DNA of 64,000 nt from Laccaria trichodermophora. Lineage: Eukaryota; Basidiomycota; Agaricomycetes; Agaricales; Hydnangiaceae. Shown here one piece after another: positions 1-11,992 of the stretch; positions within the stretch are counted from its first letter, which is position 1, and each line of letters opens with the position of its first letter. The stretch spans positions 4,154,001-4,218,000 of the forward strand of contig JACTVC010000001.1 of assembly GCA_018417955.1 (NCBI GenBank), given 5' to 3'. The notes below the pieces were generated by a model. It was given only the letters and a program-made list of their open reading frames with translations. It was not told the origin of the DNA and did not search any database. A program made the position numbers and the translations under genes.

Positions 1-1599
1 AAACTCACCGATAACCCAACGTCATGCCATCGACGAAATCCATCAAGTGGTCCAATCGATCAGTCATGCTCGGCTTTTCCTTTGGTATTCTTGGAGTCAA
101 TGAGTATGTTGTTGTTTTACGACCTCCCGAATGAACGCTAACCAAAGTTGAACCAACTTGCATACCCTACAAGCGGAGAGAGTAAATTGTGAGCTGCCGA
201 GAGCAGAAACGACAAAGTTCTAATAAGATAGGTGCATGAGTGAGGAAAGAAAGGGAAAACCAAGAAGACGGACCAAAGGAGGGTGAAGAGTCCCATTGCG
301 AGCGTGAATGGCCTAGTATAACAGGCAACAGTATCTCGCGTTCGTTGAAAAGGGAAGTCATTCTGTCAAAGAATCGGTGTTGTTCGTATCATCGAGGAAC
401 GATTCGAGAGACCTACCATGTACACAAAGATTTGTGAATGCCCATCCTTCATTCCCTGTACAAACCGAAAGGGCAGGAGGGGGTCGTCAAATCCTCCGTC
501 GATCACCAACGGCGGTGAAGGTAGCGGCTACAGGGAATGAAAGTTGAATATTGAATGCTGGAAGATCGAAGAACGAGGGAAGCGAATGCTTACCCCAGCT
601 GAACGGACGAGACAGAGCGTGGCGGCTCTTCAAAAAAAGCGCCTCCAACGAGGACAACCATCGCTCTGAATCGCCAACCCCAAACTGTTTCCCTTCTGCT
701 ATTCTCCATCCAAACAAGAACGGGGTAAGCGCATACGGCAGGATTCTGCGCTGGCCTGTATGTGGCTCCATGCGCTCAGAGTTCGACCGTCAAGTGCTTT
801 CTTTCATGGGTTGAGTGGACTTTACGGATCTTGTGCAGCAGCAGCCCAGAGTTGGTCATGGGTAGGAGAAGGGGAAGGGAAGGTCGGAGAGAGGCGTGAG
901 CCCTTGCCTATTTTGTTGGGATGAAATCGAGGAGGGCATGACGGATGAGAACGGGGTGTACGTTGCCATGTAGGTCTGAATGCCGGTGTCAGCAACGTCT
1001 TTTGGAAAAAAAGAGAGGGGAGAAACGAAGTACGTACTTGTACTTCATCAGAGCCTAGCACACATGCTGTTCCTCCCCTTCCATCGTGACGTTCCCTCGA
1101 GATACACTGTGTCTTCTCGGTTTCACGGATGGGCCACAACGAGGAAGAGGGCACGATGGCGATAGACGGGGGAAGTTCAGAACTTTTCTTGTTTGGTATT
1201 TGGTACACGTAGGCGACGCGGCGACTGGAGATGGATTTGTTTATGAAATCTAGAGCGGCATGCCATTGACGATCAGAGAAGATGCGATAACACTTCCGTG
1301 AAGGTGCGGCCTGCCATGAATTCCGTTTGGAAAGCCGGGAAAGAAGTGACGTCGTTATCTACAGAAGGATCGTCAGTGAATCATGGGACGACAACTATGT
1401 GTGGAAGATTGACCTACGCAACGACCGAAGCGCATAGCGGGCATTTGAGGACAGAAGCTCACTAAGAGGTAAGAGCTACGGCTGCCGGTGAAGTGGCACT
1501 TATTTCTGTAGCTCGTTTTATGGAGGGTTTTGACACAAGAATGCCCCAGAGAAAGCGAAAAGTAATGTCGTGAGTAAGGTTGTGAGCAATGCGAGCAAT

Positions 1600-2167
1600 G
1601 GGATTTTGATGGGATGATTCAAACTCACGCCCGCACAAGCCTTCTTCGCGAAACATTTTCTTCGTTCCCTTTGGTAAGTGTGGATGATTTTTCACCTCGC
1701 ATATATTCGGTATTTTGCTAACCACCCGTTCTTACTCAGGTCCTAGTTTCATAACACCGACGAAAGCCCCACTTCGACGCGGCATCTTGCATCCCTTCGT
1801 GTATGCACTCACAAGGGTATATCGGCATAATTTGACCTTTCAACGATCTTGCCTCCATACCAAGCTCCATCAACTCTTCGCCGTGGACCTCTCACATGCA
1901 TCGATGACCTCATCGGTTTCGCCCACCTATTCTGCTAATCGGTCATTCTCACCTGCCAAAGTTCGCTCAGTATTCAGAGCTTCTCGGTTACCTCGATTCC
2001 GATGCTCTGCGTGTCGTCGACTCGTGACAGACATGGTATACCACCCAATGGCCTTACTCTCTACCAGGCTGCCCCAATGCTCCTCGTCACTTCCCGCGCG
2101 GACACCGACTTCTATGGAGTGGGGGACGTGGCTATTGCATTACTACTGTAAGTCTCGGAGATTCTAA
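1600..2167 (+). pseudogene. Exon-like remnant upstream of the duplicated ORF
   Basis: A fungal-looking intron is visible at 1674-1739: the donor GTAAGT follows TTTG and the acceptor is TTACTCAG. It aligns with an intron at 55595-55714 in the right copy. Downstream the sequence stays protein-like for about 420 nt and ends at another donor-like GTAAGTCTCGG near 2149. The acceptor TTCTTAG before CTTCCTAGAGG, near 2202, also has a counterpart in the right copy (58460). No complete reading frame survives in either copy. I do not recognise the protein. Confidence 0.45.
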
Positions 2168-2391
2168 ACCAACTTGTACTGATAGATTATCCTCTTCTTA
2201 GCTTCCTAGAGGAAGGCCACCATCTGCTCGCCCACCCTCTCCACTCTTAAACGCGTTCTTTCCAGACAGTTCGATTCAGACTCTTTTTCCGAAAACGGCT
2301 CAGACGACGATGGCGACCGAGGGAATGGCAGCAACGTTCCCCATCGCATGCCTCATCCGTCTCCCATCTTGCGGCCAGCTTCATTATAAGG

Positions 2392-4590
2392 ATGAGCACT
2401 TTCGTAGGAGGCATTGCACCGCGATCACCTGTGCTAAGCGGCGCGGAGCTGGAAGCTGAAGCGGAGAGGAAACGCGACCGTAGCCGTAGAGAGGCAGAAG
2501 CCATACTCACGCGGGAGGCTCAGCAGAGGAAACTAGTCGAAGAATGTGTGCTGGCAATGATGAAGAGATGCTCCCACCACCTCCATCCTGACCTCAAACA
2601 ATGTCTAACCCACCCTCCCCGTCTAACTCGTTCGGGTAGCGCTACTAGTTGGTGGTCTGCTGCGAAGAGCATACGTACGAAAGACCCTCCGACGCCAGCT
2701 CAGCAAATCGTATTGAACGCAAAGGCGAGGGATAAGGATAACAAGAACGCTAAAGGGAAGGAAAAGGAGAAAGAGAAGGAATGGCCTATAAACGTCCAAG
2801 GGAAGCTCATCCGTCCAGCCTTCGTGTACCTCAACATCCCAACAACACCCATTCAACGTGTCCCCGTACCTTCTTCCTCACCATCTTCGCCTACCCCGTC
2901 CTCGCCTACCCCGTCCTCGCCTACCCCGTCCTCGCCTACCCCGTCCTCGCCTACCCCGTCCTCGCCTACCCCTTCTCGTCCAAGTCTCTCGAATACGCCA
3001 TCCAACTTGACACCTTCTCCCATGCATACAACCGAAACCCTGCCTTCTTCCCCTTCTCGCGAGGCTCCACCTTTGTATGCGTAATTCACATCCCAAGCAA
3101 CGCTAGACGTACCAATGTACACTCCTCACGCCAGCCAAATGCTCCGAGAACCTCAAGAAATGGACCACGGGACAAGATCGGATGAACGATGTCGAGAGAG
3201 AGGTGGTTAGTCGACAAGGAAGCGGAGTCGCTAAGACATGCGAGTTCGGCGGACAATGTGAAAGATGAGATCCATGATCTCCAAGACAAACTCGTCGAGT
3301 TCCAAGGCCGACTAGGCGAGGTAGGTTGAGAGATGGCGAAAATCGCAACAACCCCCAACAATCGCATAGAACCCAGTCCGCCGCTGTATCGATCGCACCA
3401 CAAACCACTTCCTTCATCGTCACGCACTCGCATCCGACTTCTTCCATTGCAGCACACTTGACAGGATCACCGTCAGGACCCTGCACGCCCATTCACCATC
3501 CCAGGCTATCAAGCACCACTGCGAGGGATTCGACGAGTCCGCCTATGACTTCGATTCTTCTTCTCCACCAGACACATGCTCCCCCAGTAATTCTCATCGT
3601 CAATTAGTTCCGCTATGAGGCTTTTGTCTACGGCCATTTCAGGGCTACCCCCCCACATTCATCCTCAGGACTGGGAATACTACCCTACCCAATGCTTCGT
3701 ATTCTACCACATCACTCTCCTCACTGGCTTCGGGTGCGGGCAGGCCGCCGTCCCCGCCTGCTCAACCCAACTTTGTCCCTTCTTCTGCTTCTGCCAATCG
3801 AACGGCCACCCCAATGCCCACACCAGCGAAAGGACGAGGAGCACAACAAGGTTTGCCACCCCCGAAATCGGCTGCTGGTAAACGACAAACGAGTGTCAGC
3901 CCAACGTCGAGGAAATGGTACACCGTTACACTTGGAGGACCGATAGCTGCGCCGCCTGATGAGGACGAGTTTTCCTCGAATGCCGCTTCTTTGTTCTATG
4001 CCACCGCCGCTAATACTGCCGTGGTCCTACTCCTGTGTCATCGGGGGTTCGTTTTCCGTTTCTCCCGTGGGGGACGACGACGATGACAAGAAGGAGGAGG
4101 AGGAGGAAGGAGCGGGAGAGTTCGGAGAAGGTGAAGAGACGATCGGCAAGTCCTCCGACATCAAGCTCAAGAACGCGAATGGCAGTCTGTCTTCCACCAC
4201 CTCAAACTCAATATCGCCTGGTGGACGATTACAAGTCCACAGCCACTACCTCACCATTGCCGTCCACTCGTCGAATCAGGGCACAGAGCGTGTACGGGGA
4301 CGCTAGCCTCCTCCCTCCACAGACTCCATCACAGACTCCTACCATGGGGACCACCACGCCGCTAAAGCCGAAGTTGAGGTCTCGCTCTTCTGAGTGGCTT
4401 TCCTCTGGTACCAGCTCCATTGGGATGGGAGTCGGAATGATAAGCAGTGGTCTTGGAGGAGGGGGGACCAAGTTCGTGGATCCCTTGTTACTGAGGAGGC
4501 ATCAGCAAAGTTAGGAGGGATTATAGGTGAAGATGCCGATGCCGAAGCCGGTGGGGAAGGTTTCGATTGGGCAGTTGGTTGCGTTTTTTG
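2392..4590 (+). pseudogene. Degenerate paralogue of the 776-codon ORF at 58693-61023
   Basis: Translation starts like the right-hand gene (acidic and basic helix with ELEAEAE and RSRREAEAIL), followed by the same Ser/Pro/Thr-rich region. The frame ends at a TAA at 3082-3084, where the right copy reads a glutamine codon. After that, similar protein fragments continue in shifting frames to about 4590, so several frameshifts are present, and one stretch corresponding to the coiled coil is shortened. The C-terminal motif ending in the VAFFDG-like stretch is still recognisable near 4580. One feature is less decayed here than in the right copy: codon 2422-2424 is CGA where the right copy has TGA (58681-58683). 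Confidence 0.85.
2884..2970 (+). repeat. 15-bp minisatellite inside the pseudogene
   Basis: About five to six head-to-tail copies of a unit close to CTACCCCGTCCTCGC encode repeated SSPTP. The right-hand gene has only one SPTPS at the matching place (about 59160-59175), so the array expanded in this copy or collapsed in the other. Confidence 0.9.
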
Positions 4591-5032
4591 ATGGGGAGAA
4601 GGGGGGGAACGTAGGGTTGGCTTGTTGGAAGGGGTTTTTTTTGAAGCAGGGTAGATGGATGGATGCAAGCTGGGATGAAGGAAGGAAGAAGCAGCGAGAC
4701 TAATGGGTATGGATTCGGAATGACTGATATGCGATGTACCTCTGACTTGCTTTACTTATACCCTCCCAATGATATGAGAATACTGATGCTTAGTTTTTAT
4801 ATTATCTCAGAGTTCTTATTACTTGAATGCCTTTTTTTGTATATCATATCTGTGTCTTGATGATGTGTTGTATTTCAAGTTGATGATACACACCGTTCAA
4901 AAGTCAAGCCAAAAAAAAGAAAAACAAAGATTGGGGCTGTCCCCCTTGGAGTTGGTGGTTGAACATATTGGTACCATGCACTTTCTCTGACTGGCTTTAC
5001 TTATATATAGCTCTCCAATATTATAACAGTGT

Positions 5033-5402
5033 GAAATAGCCTGGAATCCTTGTTTTCATGAAATATTTGCTCTCAATTTCTATGTATGGTGACGGAATTG
5101 TATATTCATCATATTGTGTCAAACAAACTTACAATTAGAAAAGCAATCAGTTCCAAAATAAGCATGAACCATATAACTGTCTCATAGATTCTAATTGTTA
5201 TTTAGAATAATTTTTTGCTTTGGCCCAGAAAGTGTAACATACTCTAAATAATAATTATCTATGAGAGAAACTTATGGTTCATGCTTGTTTTATTATAAGT
5301 TTGTTTGACAGGTCACAGAATATGATGAATGTACAAATCTGTCACCATACATAGAATTTGGGAGCAAATATTTTATGAAAACAAGGATTCTAGGCTATTC
5401 CA
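5033..5402. mobile_element. Palindromic MITE-like element (370 bp)
   Basis: The two halves are imperfect inverted copies across almost the whole length. The left end reads GAAATAGCCTGGAATCC and the reverse complement of the right end reads GGAATAGCCTAGAATCC. There is no coding capacity. I could not find a convincing target-site duplication, so the superfamily is unknown. Confidence 0.75.
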
Positions 5403-5439
5403 AAGTTTTGAGTGCCTATGATTACACATATGTAGCATA

Positions 5440-5768
5440 TTACAGTGCTTTGCAGCACCAATTTTTTTTGTAATTGTACTTGGTTGTGCTTGAACTGGAC
5501 CCAAGCTGTCACAACCACCCCATTCAGCCTACCTAGTGCCTGATTTTTCTTAAGGAGGCTCATTCTCCCAAGGCAGGGTGCCCTTGCACACACAGCCAGA
5601 GATTTGAGATGCCACACTGACTGAATAAAATTTCTCTCAAAACCTTTCATGAAAGGATCCTGTCTGGAATAGGCCTGAGTGTGACAACTTGGGTCCAGTT
5701 CAAACACAACCAAATACAATTTCAAAAAATTTGTGCTGCGAAGCATTATGCAAAGCACTATAGTCACT
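5440..5768. repeat. Inverted-repeat element with arms of about 70-85 bp
   Basis: The segment around 5448-5515 (containing TTGAACTGGACCCAAG) is repeated in inverse orientation at 5680-5766. The roughly 160 bp between them holds no gene. It is probably a second small TIR element beside the palindrome at 5033-5402. Confidence 0.65.
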
Positions 5769-6199
5769 GTCTCAAGTGGAACTTACTATGTGTGGGAATA
5801 TACTTCCAAATATAGAAATATTATGTCATAATGTCGAGATCCGGCATTCCCTCAGAACATCAAACATCTTGCCACCTTTGTTGCACCTTTGTTTGTTTTG
5901 GGGACTGTTCCCTCAAAGCTTCCAGAGAACTGTGCAAGGGGACACCAGCAAGCTCGATTGTGTCTGGAAGTCCATGAATGCATATGCATGCACAATCCTG
6001 TCAACAACACAGCAGCTTACAGACACAAGATTTTGACATGATGGAGTCTGAGGGGGTGGGCAATATTGGTGACTGGGTTTGTGCCTTTTAAGGTAGTTTG
6101 TGAATCCAATTGACCACTGTCTTGCAATAAGGACATATCACTTGACATCTTATTTGTTGTATCATATATTTTGGTGTACAATCTTATCTTTCCATTTAA
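5769..6199. other. No recognisable feature
   Basis: AT-rich intergenic sequence. I see no gene, RNA or clear repeat boundary here. Confidence 0.5.
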
Positions 6200-6207
6200 T
6201 GTATTGG

Positions 6208-6781
6208 TAGTGTTTAAAAGTCTGGTCTTGTCCGGTTTTTTGATGCCCCTGGGCTTTAACCATAACCGTAATTGGTCTGCATTTTTCCCAGATGTCAAAA
6301 GACCCAATTGGACTGCAAAAAACCATAGTCTGTGGTCTTTTTGCAGTCTATAGACCGGTCTTGGTCTTCTTCGGTTTTAACTGGTTTAAGACCAGTTTTC
6401 TGGCCAAATATAAATCAGTAAATTTGTTAACGTTTTTTGTAGCTTTAAAAAGAACCCAAGAATGTTAAACTCCATTGAGAATTGGTGTTTCTATAAAAAG
6501 AGTCTTGTACATCTACTATTTTTAACGAAATTTTACATTTTTATGTATATCTTGGTCAAATTTCAACCAATTAATACGTGCTTAGGTGCAGTTTGAAGGG
6601 TATTCAATGGGCTACGAAAAACCGATCATAACCGGTTAAGACTGGCTCATTTAGACCAGTCTTTTTGCAGTCTTTAGTTCTCAAAAATAACAAAACTGAA
6701 CCACAGGTCCAGTTTTTTGCGGTCTTGGTCTGGTCTGGTTATGGTCTTTTTCCAGTCACGAGACTGGACTTCCAAACACTA
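6208..6781. mobile_element. hAT-like MITE, copy 1
   Basis: The termini are TAGTGTTTAAAAGTC and the inverted counterpart GACTTCCAAACACTA. The flanks are TGTATTGG (6200-6207) and TGTACTGG (6782-6789), an 8-bp target duplication with one mismatch. The inside is rich in short GACCAGT/ACTGGTC-type subterminal repeats and has no ORF. It belongs with the copies at 29735-30373 and 35534-36170. The 8-bp duplication and (C/T)AGTGTT ends fit the hAT superfamily. This is the most diverged copy. Confidence 0.85.
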
Positions 6782-7243
6782 TGTACTGGTCCTTTGATCT
6801 CTGGATCAAAAAGCTTGACAATTTGGACTAATTCCACAAGTATACATAGATGTCACTATAGTACCATAACAATGGAAATTGACAATTGTCCCAATAAGTT
6901 ATAAGGCTACCCCAATGGGCCCAATACACATGGACACTATGGGTCCATACTGAGGTCTTTACGCTGGCACTGCTTTTCTGAGTGGACTCTGGCTGGACTC
7001 CATCGGACTGAGGGTATGCAGAACAGATATTTTTCTGCTTTGCAACTGCAGCAAATTTTCCAGTGAATGTCTGAAGCTTTTCCAAGCATTTTTGGTCAGA
7101 CCTCAAAGTCCATCGGACTTTTCCGACAGACTTCCAATAGACTAACAGCAAACTAGCAGCCAGTCCACTGGAAATAACCAGCAAATGCCAATGGAATTCC
7201 AGCAGACAAATCCAACAGAAGTCCAATGGAATTCCAACAGACT

Positions 7244-7352
7244 GTTGTTATTATTATTAATATATAACATAAAAAAATGCAACAATGGGGAATTGAACAC
7301 TTGAGCATATGAAACACAATGCTAAACCAGCTGCACCAAGGTGCCTTTGATA
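7244..7352 (-). mobile_element. tRNA-derived SINE-like sequence, copy 1
   Basis: On the minus strand an A-box-like GGTGCAGCTGGTTTAGCAT is followed about 30 nt later by a B-box-like GTGTTCAATTCCCC, then a short body with a T-rich run and a tail of TTAATAATAATAACAA type. A second copy with the same layout sits at 14060-14185, at a similar distance from a KDZ left end. It is too altered to be a functional tRNA gene. Confidence 0.65.
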
Positions 7353-7439
7353 TAAGTAAGTATTTTGTACTATACATACCGACTATTTGACTGCTTTCCT
7401 AAAATGGTCATCAGCAAACACCAATGCATCATTTGGCCA

Positions 7440-8335
7440 TCATCAATGATCCATGTTGCTTGTTCTCAACCACATCCATCCCCAGCGATGACAGCCCACT
7501 GACCCACAATGCCACGACATGCAACATGGATGGCACAATGACACAACAACATAACGACACAACAACGTGACGACAACGACACAATGACAATGACACAATG
7601 ATGTGTCAACGACATGTGATGTGGATGATGTGACAATGAAGGGACCAGCCACAACACAACACCAGCACCCCATGAACAGCAACAGCAACCCCACACCACC
7701 CACGACATGACGACATGTCCATGACATGTGAGGACAACAACACAACAACAACACCAACACGACAATGATGACAACATGATGATAACAACAATGACAACAA
7801 TGACACAACAATGACAATGACGACACAACAATGATGACAATGACACAACAATGACATGACACATGAGGACAACAACAAAACATGTGATGCGAGGATGTTG
7901 ACACAACACAATGCAATGATGTGTCAACCATGCGCGCCAACGACCATGCGTGAATGGGGATGAGGGCCCAGCCACCATTCCCTCCCCCTCTATCAGTCAA
8001 TGCCCACCATCCCCTCCCCCCTCCATTACTCACCATTCCCTCCCCTCACCATTACTCACCACTCCCTCCCCCCACCCTTACTCCCCTCCCTTGCTGCTCA
8101 CCACTCCCTCCCCCCTCCCTTGCTCCCTCCTCCCTTGCTGCTCACCACTCATCACTCCCTCCTCCTCCTCCTCCCTTGCTGCTTACCATTCCCTCCCCCC
8201 TCCCTTTCTGTTCCTCCCCCCTCCTTTTCTGTTCCTCCCCCCTCACTTTTTGTCCCTTCCCCCTCACTTTTTGTCCCTCCCCCCTCCCTTTCTGATCACC
8301 ACCCCCTCCCCACTCCCCCCCCCTTCTCTGTAACA
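7440..8335. repeat. Low-complexity ACAATGAC tract followed by CCCTCCCC tract
   Basis: 7480-7930 is built from short ACAACG/ACAATGAC words. 7975-8335 is an almost pure pyrimidine tract of CCCTCCC and CTCACC words. The block right after it (AATGTAGTAAAATAAATTTA, near 8339) is conserved after the pyrimidine tracts ending near 27655 and 49050, so this is a repeat-family module. Long open frames here are artefacts of composition. Confidence 0.85.
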
Positions 8336-9000
8336 TAGAATGTAGTAAAATAAATTTATGTAGTTATAAAATATACTTTGTTTTTTGAAAACCTCAATGT
8401 CTTAAGGAATTCAGCATAAGGTCTGACAAGGGCCTGACTGGTTTAGATTTACTTATAAGAATTGCAGACTGGACACTGAAAGTCTATTGGAAGTTGTGCC
8501 TTTTTTGCTTAGAAGTCCATTGGAAGTCCATTGGAAGTCCAGTGGAAGTCCAGCAGACTGAGAACTTAGCAATTATGACTGTTTTCTGCCTCTGTCCATC
8601 AGAAATCCAACAGAAGTCCAGTGGACATCCAACAGACACAGAATTCCAGCCAGTCCAACCATTTCTTGCTTCTAAATGGCTTGAACAGACTTTCATTGGA
8701 CTTTGCCTGGACTAGCAGTGGAATCCAGTCATGTCCAACAGAATCCGATGGTCTTCCGACAGACTGTCCACTGAGTCCATCGGAAATGGCAGGGTTCGTT
8801 GAAAGTCTGTCAGATTCCATTGGACAAACAGTGGGAGTGTAAAGTACTGTCCATACCTGGGGCCCATTGTTGTATCCAGCATATGGGATGAATGTGTGGC
8901 CCAATGGGTGTCCATCACATGTACTTATTGCCATAATCCATGGTGCCATAGGTAGCCAAAGTATAATCTACAGTATAGCCCGATGTTGGGCCTCATTCAC

Positions 9001-10579
9001 TTGAACTTAGACCATGTCAAAACAGCTGTGCAAGCTTGACAATGGTTTGACAGCCATAAGTCATCCAGGGTGTTAATACAGACAAAGGTATCCACTTCGC
9101 AGCCAATACCTTCCATAGCATTCATAGCTCCACAAATACTGAAAAACATATGTGGGCCAAAGTATCTGCAAAACTGTAAGAGCTCCACTGTCATTCCGTG
9201 GCCATCAATTCAAAAGCCACAGAACCACAGATTACTGATGGTGGTTGCAGCCGTCATGTCACCCAAATGAAACACTTCAACCTCCAGACTCATACCCTGT
9301 CGTAATTCCAATTCACAACAATTTGTAATACATGTATGTAAAACTACAGAGTGTAATCAAAACCATCCACATGATCCAAGCTGTCACCAGAGCTCTTGAA
9401 TTGAATGACTGAACTCACAGCCTTTGACTGAAGTTCAAACCATGCAGATGTCAAGCAAAAAGTTGCTGGCCCTCTGTGCTTGCCTGGATTCCCTATACAG
9501 GACCTTATACACCATCCTGGCATACACCAGAGGGTGAGTGACACCTACAAAAGTGATCAGTGGAATAAATGGATACAAGTCCAAACTTACCATCTGTTGC
9601 TGCCACCATTTGGGACATCATGTCCACAGATGCAGTCCCAGCCAAATGGACTGTTGTCAATGCATTGAAGTAAGGTTAGAACACACCAAGTGAGGAAGTA
9701 GACAACATTTCTTTGTTGAAGACAATGTATTGGGTGGACAATGGAGTATTCAAGGTGAGATCCTCTGGATTCAGCCAAGCATCATTGATGTCCAAAAATG
9801 GAAGGTTGAAATTTAAGCTTCAAGTCCCACAACCTCTTTGTCCACTCCCATCAATGTTTCCCATCCACCCTGCTAACCATTGCAATTGCTATGTCCAGCC
9901 CACTCTCTGTTCTCAACATTCCCTCTGATCTCACCAGTAGGCTTCCAACCCACAAAAAGTCGATGAGGTTCACCTGCAGATTCCAGGACTCATTGAAATG
10001 GCCTGTGATTGGTATAGGGTTTCATACAAAGGCATGGATGAGGAAGAGAGGATGAGTAGGGAGGATTCCCTATGAAAGGTCATGGTAAGCTGATTTCACA
10101 ATTTAATGCTACATCTAACTAATTAAAACTACAGCATTGGTATCTACATTGTGCACAGGTTTTGCAACACAACAATGAGTTTGTGGTCTCACCCCAGATA
10201 GTCCAGATTGCAAACAAAGTCCTTGTCATGGAGCTTGGGCAATTCAACTGAGAGGTGTTGGAGGAGCCAGGCCTGAAGTGGAGGAAGACATGTTAGAGGA
10301 AGTGGACAACTTCAATGACCTTTTAGGTGATTGGGGTGTGAGATTGGAGACCCCACCAACTGTGGAAAAGGGAAATGAGAAGGCCACTGAGATGGAAGGG
10401 TCAAAAAAGAAGACTAGAGGGCAGAAGCCCAAGGTGGAGGGAGGGGGGGATGACAATGTGGAGGTGGAGATTCAGGGCCTGGTACCAAGAAGAAGGTGAA
10501 GATTCAGTCTGAGAGGAAGGAAGTTGATGTGGAGGATGTGGAGTATGACTTTGCAGCTATGGGAGGAGGTTTTATCAGT
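9001..10579 (+). pseudogene. Degenerate coding-like region of unknown origin
   Basis: Several short plus-strand stretches have protein-like composition but no continuous frame. One near 9597-9668 reads TIWDIMSTDAVPAKWTVVNA. Another near 10140-10250 contains FVVSPQIVQIANKVLVMELG. 10278-10499 is an acidic then basic frame containing EEVDNFNDLLGDW. I do not recognise a family. These could be remnants of a transposon ORF or of a broken host gene. Confidence 0.35.
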
Positions 10580-11170
10580 GCCCCCCCTATTCCTGCAGGA
10601 TTCTGGTCATTCTGGTGGAATGGAATTTAGCAGTAAGCCCTGCTAAATTTGTCATTCCTGTGTTTTCTCATTCTGGTGGAATCTGATCATTCTGGAATTT
10701 ACACCAGAATGGTCTTCCCCAAAATGGGCAGGAATAGGGTTCCCCAGAATGTGCAGGAACAGAATTCCACTGCAATCTGTTTATTTTATATATTTGTTAT
10801 GTATTATATTTTGTTTACTTGAGATGAATATCTGTTTGGCAATCATGCTCACCAAACACAACCACCCTCTTCCTCTCACCACCACCATGCTTGTCACCAC
10901 CACCAAACATGCCCATTGCCACCACCACTCATTGTGACCACCATGATCCCCTTCACTCAATGCCATCTGCATCTGTTGCCCACACCCACCACAATGCACC
11001 ATGTCCACATCACCAAGCACCACATCACCAATTGAACAAGCACCCACATGACAGATGCAACAATAGGATGGGGGAGGGAGTTCTAGGTGCCACATAGCCA
11101 AGAGCAATGTGGCAATTCAATGACAAACAATGTCTCATTATCCATTGTCATCTCTATTTCAATGAAGGTG
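10580..11170 (+). repeat. 'Element X' copy 1 (uninterrupted)
   Basis: It starts with a T/C-rich ATTCCTGCAGGATTCTGG-type module. An AT-rich block and TTTGGCAATCATGCTCACC follow, then a CCACCACCA-rich region, and near its end comes AAGGTGAGTACCC. Copies lie at about 26425-27360 and, interrupted twice, at 35334-37560. An inverted stem TGCCACAT/ATGTGGCA sits at 11088-11114. This copy serves as the empty-site reference for the insertions in the third copy. Transposition class is unknown. Confidence 0.7.
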
Positions 11171-11760
11171 AGTACCCTCTGCCCTCATCCCATCCCATCT
11201 TACTAAACGTGACCCCAAGACATGGCTTAGCACCCCCACAAGGCCTCACCACCTGCAAACAACAACTCGACACTCACAAATGACAACCCCACACCCACGA
11301 ATAATGTCAATGCCCATGAAACAACTTCCACCACCCATGAAGAATGTCAATGCTCACAAAACAACATTCACCACCCACCAACATTAACTACCCACAAAAC
11401 AATGTCAACTGCCCACCAACAATGTTAACTGCCCATGAAACAATGTTCACTGCCCACCAACAACATTAGCCACCCATGAAACAATGTCAACTGCCCATGA
11501 ACCAACATTGACCACCCACCAACAACATCAATGCCCATGAAACAATGTCGACACCCACCAACAACATTGACCACCCATGAAACAATGTCAACCACACATG
11601 CCCAATGCCCACTGCTCATGAACAGCACCCAGCACCTGCAAACAATATTGATCACCCACACCCAATGCCCACTACTCATGAACGGTGCCTGCAAACAATG
11701 TCAACTGCCCACACACAATGCCCACCACTTACAAACAGCACCTGTGAACAGCATATATAC
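11171..11760. repeat. Minisatellite of CAATGCCCACNNN words
   Basis: Degenerate tandem words such as CCACCAACAACATT, CAATGTCAACTGCCCA and CATGAAACAATG follow the element X module. A similar array follows the third element X copy at 37600-38235. Confidence 0.8.
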
Positions 11761-11799
11761 ACATTTCTCTGCATACAACACTTCCATAGCTACAAATGG

Positions 11800-11990
11800 A
11801 GGACTTTACACTCCCCCACATATTCCGGTTGGACTCCAGATGGACTCCGGCAGACTCCAGATGGATTACTGCTGTTACTGGATTCAGTATTTTTTCTAAT
11901 TTTTTCTTCAGTGGCAACCCAGCCAAATGTTAGTCTAGAATCCACCTGGACTCCAGCTGGACTCCAGGTCCACCATCTGGACTGCATGGA
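11800..11990 (+). mobile_element. Truncated KDZ left end
   Basis: From AGGACTTTACACTCCC onward, about 190 bp are nearly identical to the left end at 13818-14005, including the subterminal ACTCCAGATGGACTCCGG repeats. The match stops at 11990, where a palindromic repeat begins. Confidence 0.8.
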
Positions 11991-11992
11991 CT

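Larger units (their letters stand above)
112..4890. repeat. Left, degenerate copy of a duplicated non-transposon block
   Basis: This stretch matches about 55.6-61.3 kb of the same window in the same orientation, with many substitutions and indels. Three blocks are recognisable: about 112-1240 matches 56780-57860, about 1600-2165 matches 55560-56430, and 2170-4890 matches 58400-61310. The first two are in swapped order relative to the right copy, so the duplication was followed by rearrangement, or the right copy was rearranged. The GC content and codon-like texture resemble host genes rather than the AT-rich transposons beside it. Similarity stops near 4890, shortly after the presumed 3' UTR. 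Confidence 0.85.
6951..8848. mobile_element. Non-autonomous KDZ-type transposon with perfect 8-bp TSD
   Basis: The element is flanked by GTCCATAC on both sides (6943-6950 and 8849-8856). The uninterrupted paralogous site at 42309-42316 reads ATCCATAC once. The right end, GGGAGTGTAAAGTACT, matches the KDZ right end at about 17893-17909 and, inverted, the left ends at 11800 and 13818. Many copies of GGACTCCATCGGACT-like or AAGTCCATTGGA-like sequence lie near both ends (about 6975-7250 and 8490-8830), a typical subterminal repeat layout. No transposase is present. Inside are a SINE and a low-complexity cassette. Confidence 0.85.
6836..9000 (+). repeat. Short repeat 'R1', split by the KDZ element at 6951-8848
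   Basis: The halves 6836-6950 and 8849-9000 together match 42211-42480, where the repeat is uninterrupted, and part of 48836-48912 in reverse orientation. The repeat contains CCAATGGGCCCAATACACATG. Its own transposition class is not evident. Confidence 0.8.

Noticed and set aside
7244..7352. A functional tRNA gene on the minus strand
   Set aside because: Box-like motifs are present but the acceptor and T stems do not pair properly, and a SINE-type tail follows.
7443..8338. Long open frames on both strands (up to 197 codons)
   Set aside because: They run through ACAATGAC and CCCTCCC low-complexity repeats with Cys/Val- or Pro/Ser-only composition. No gene signal.
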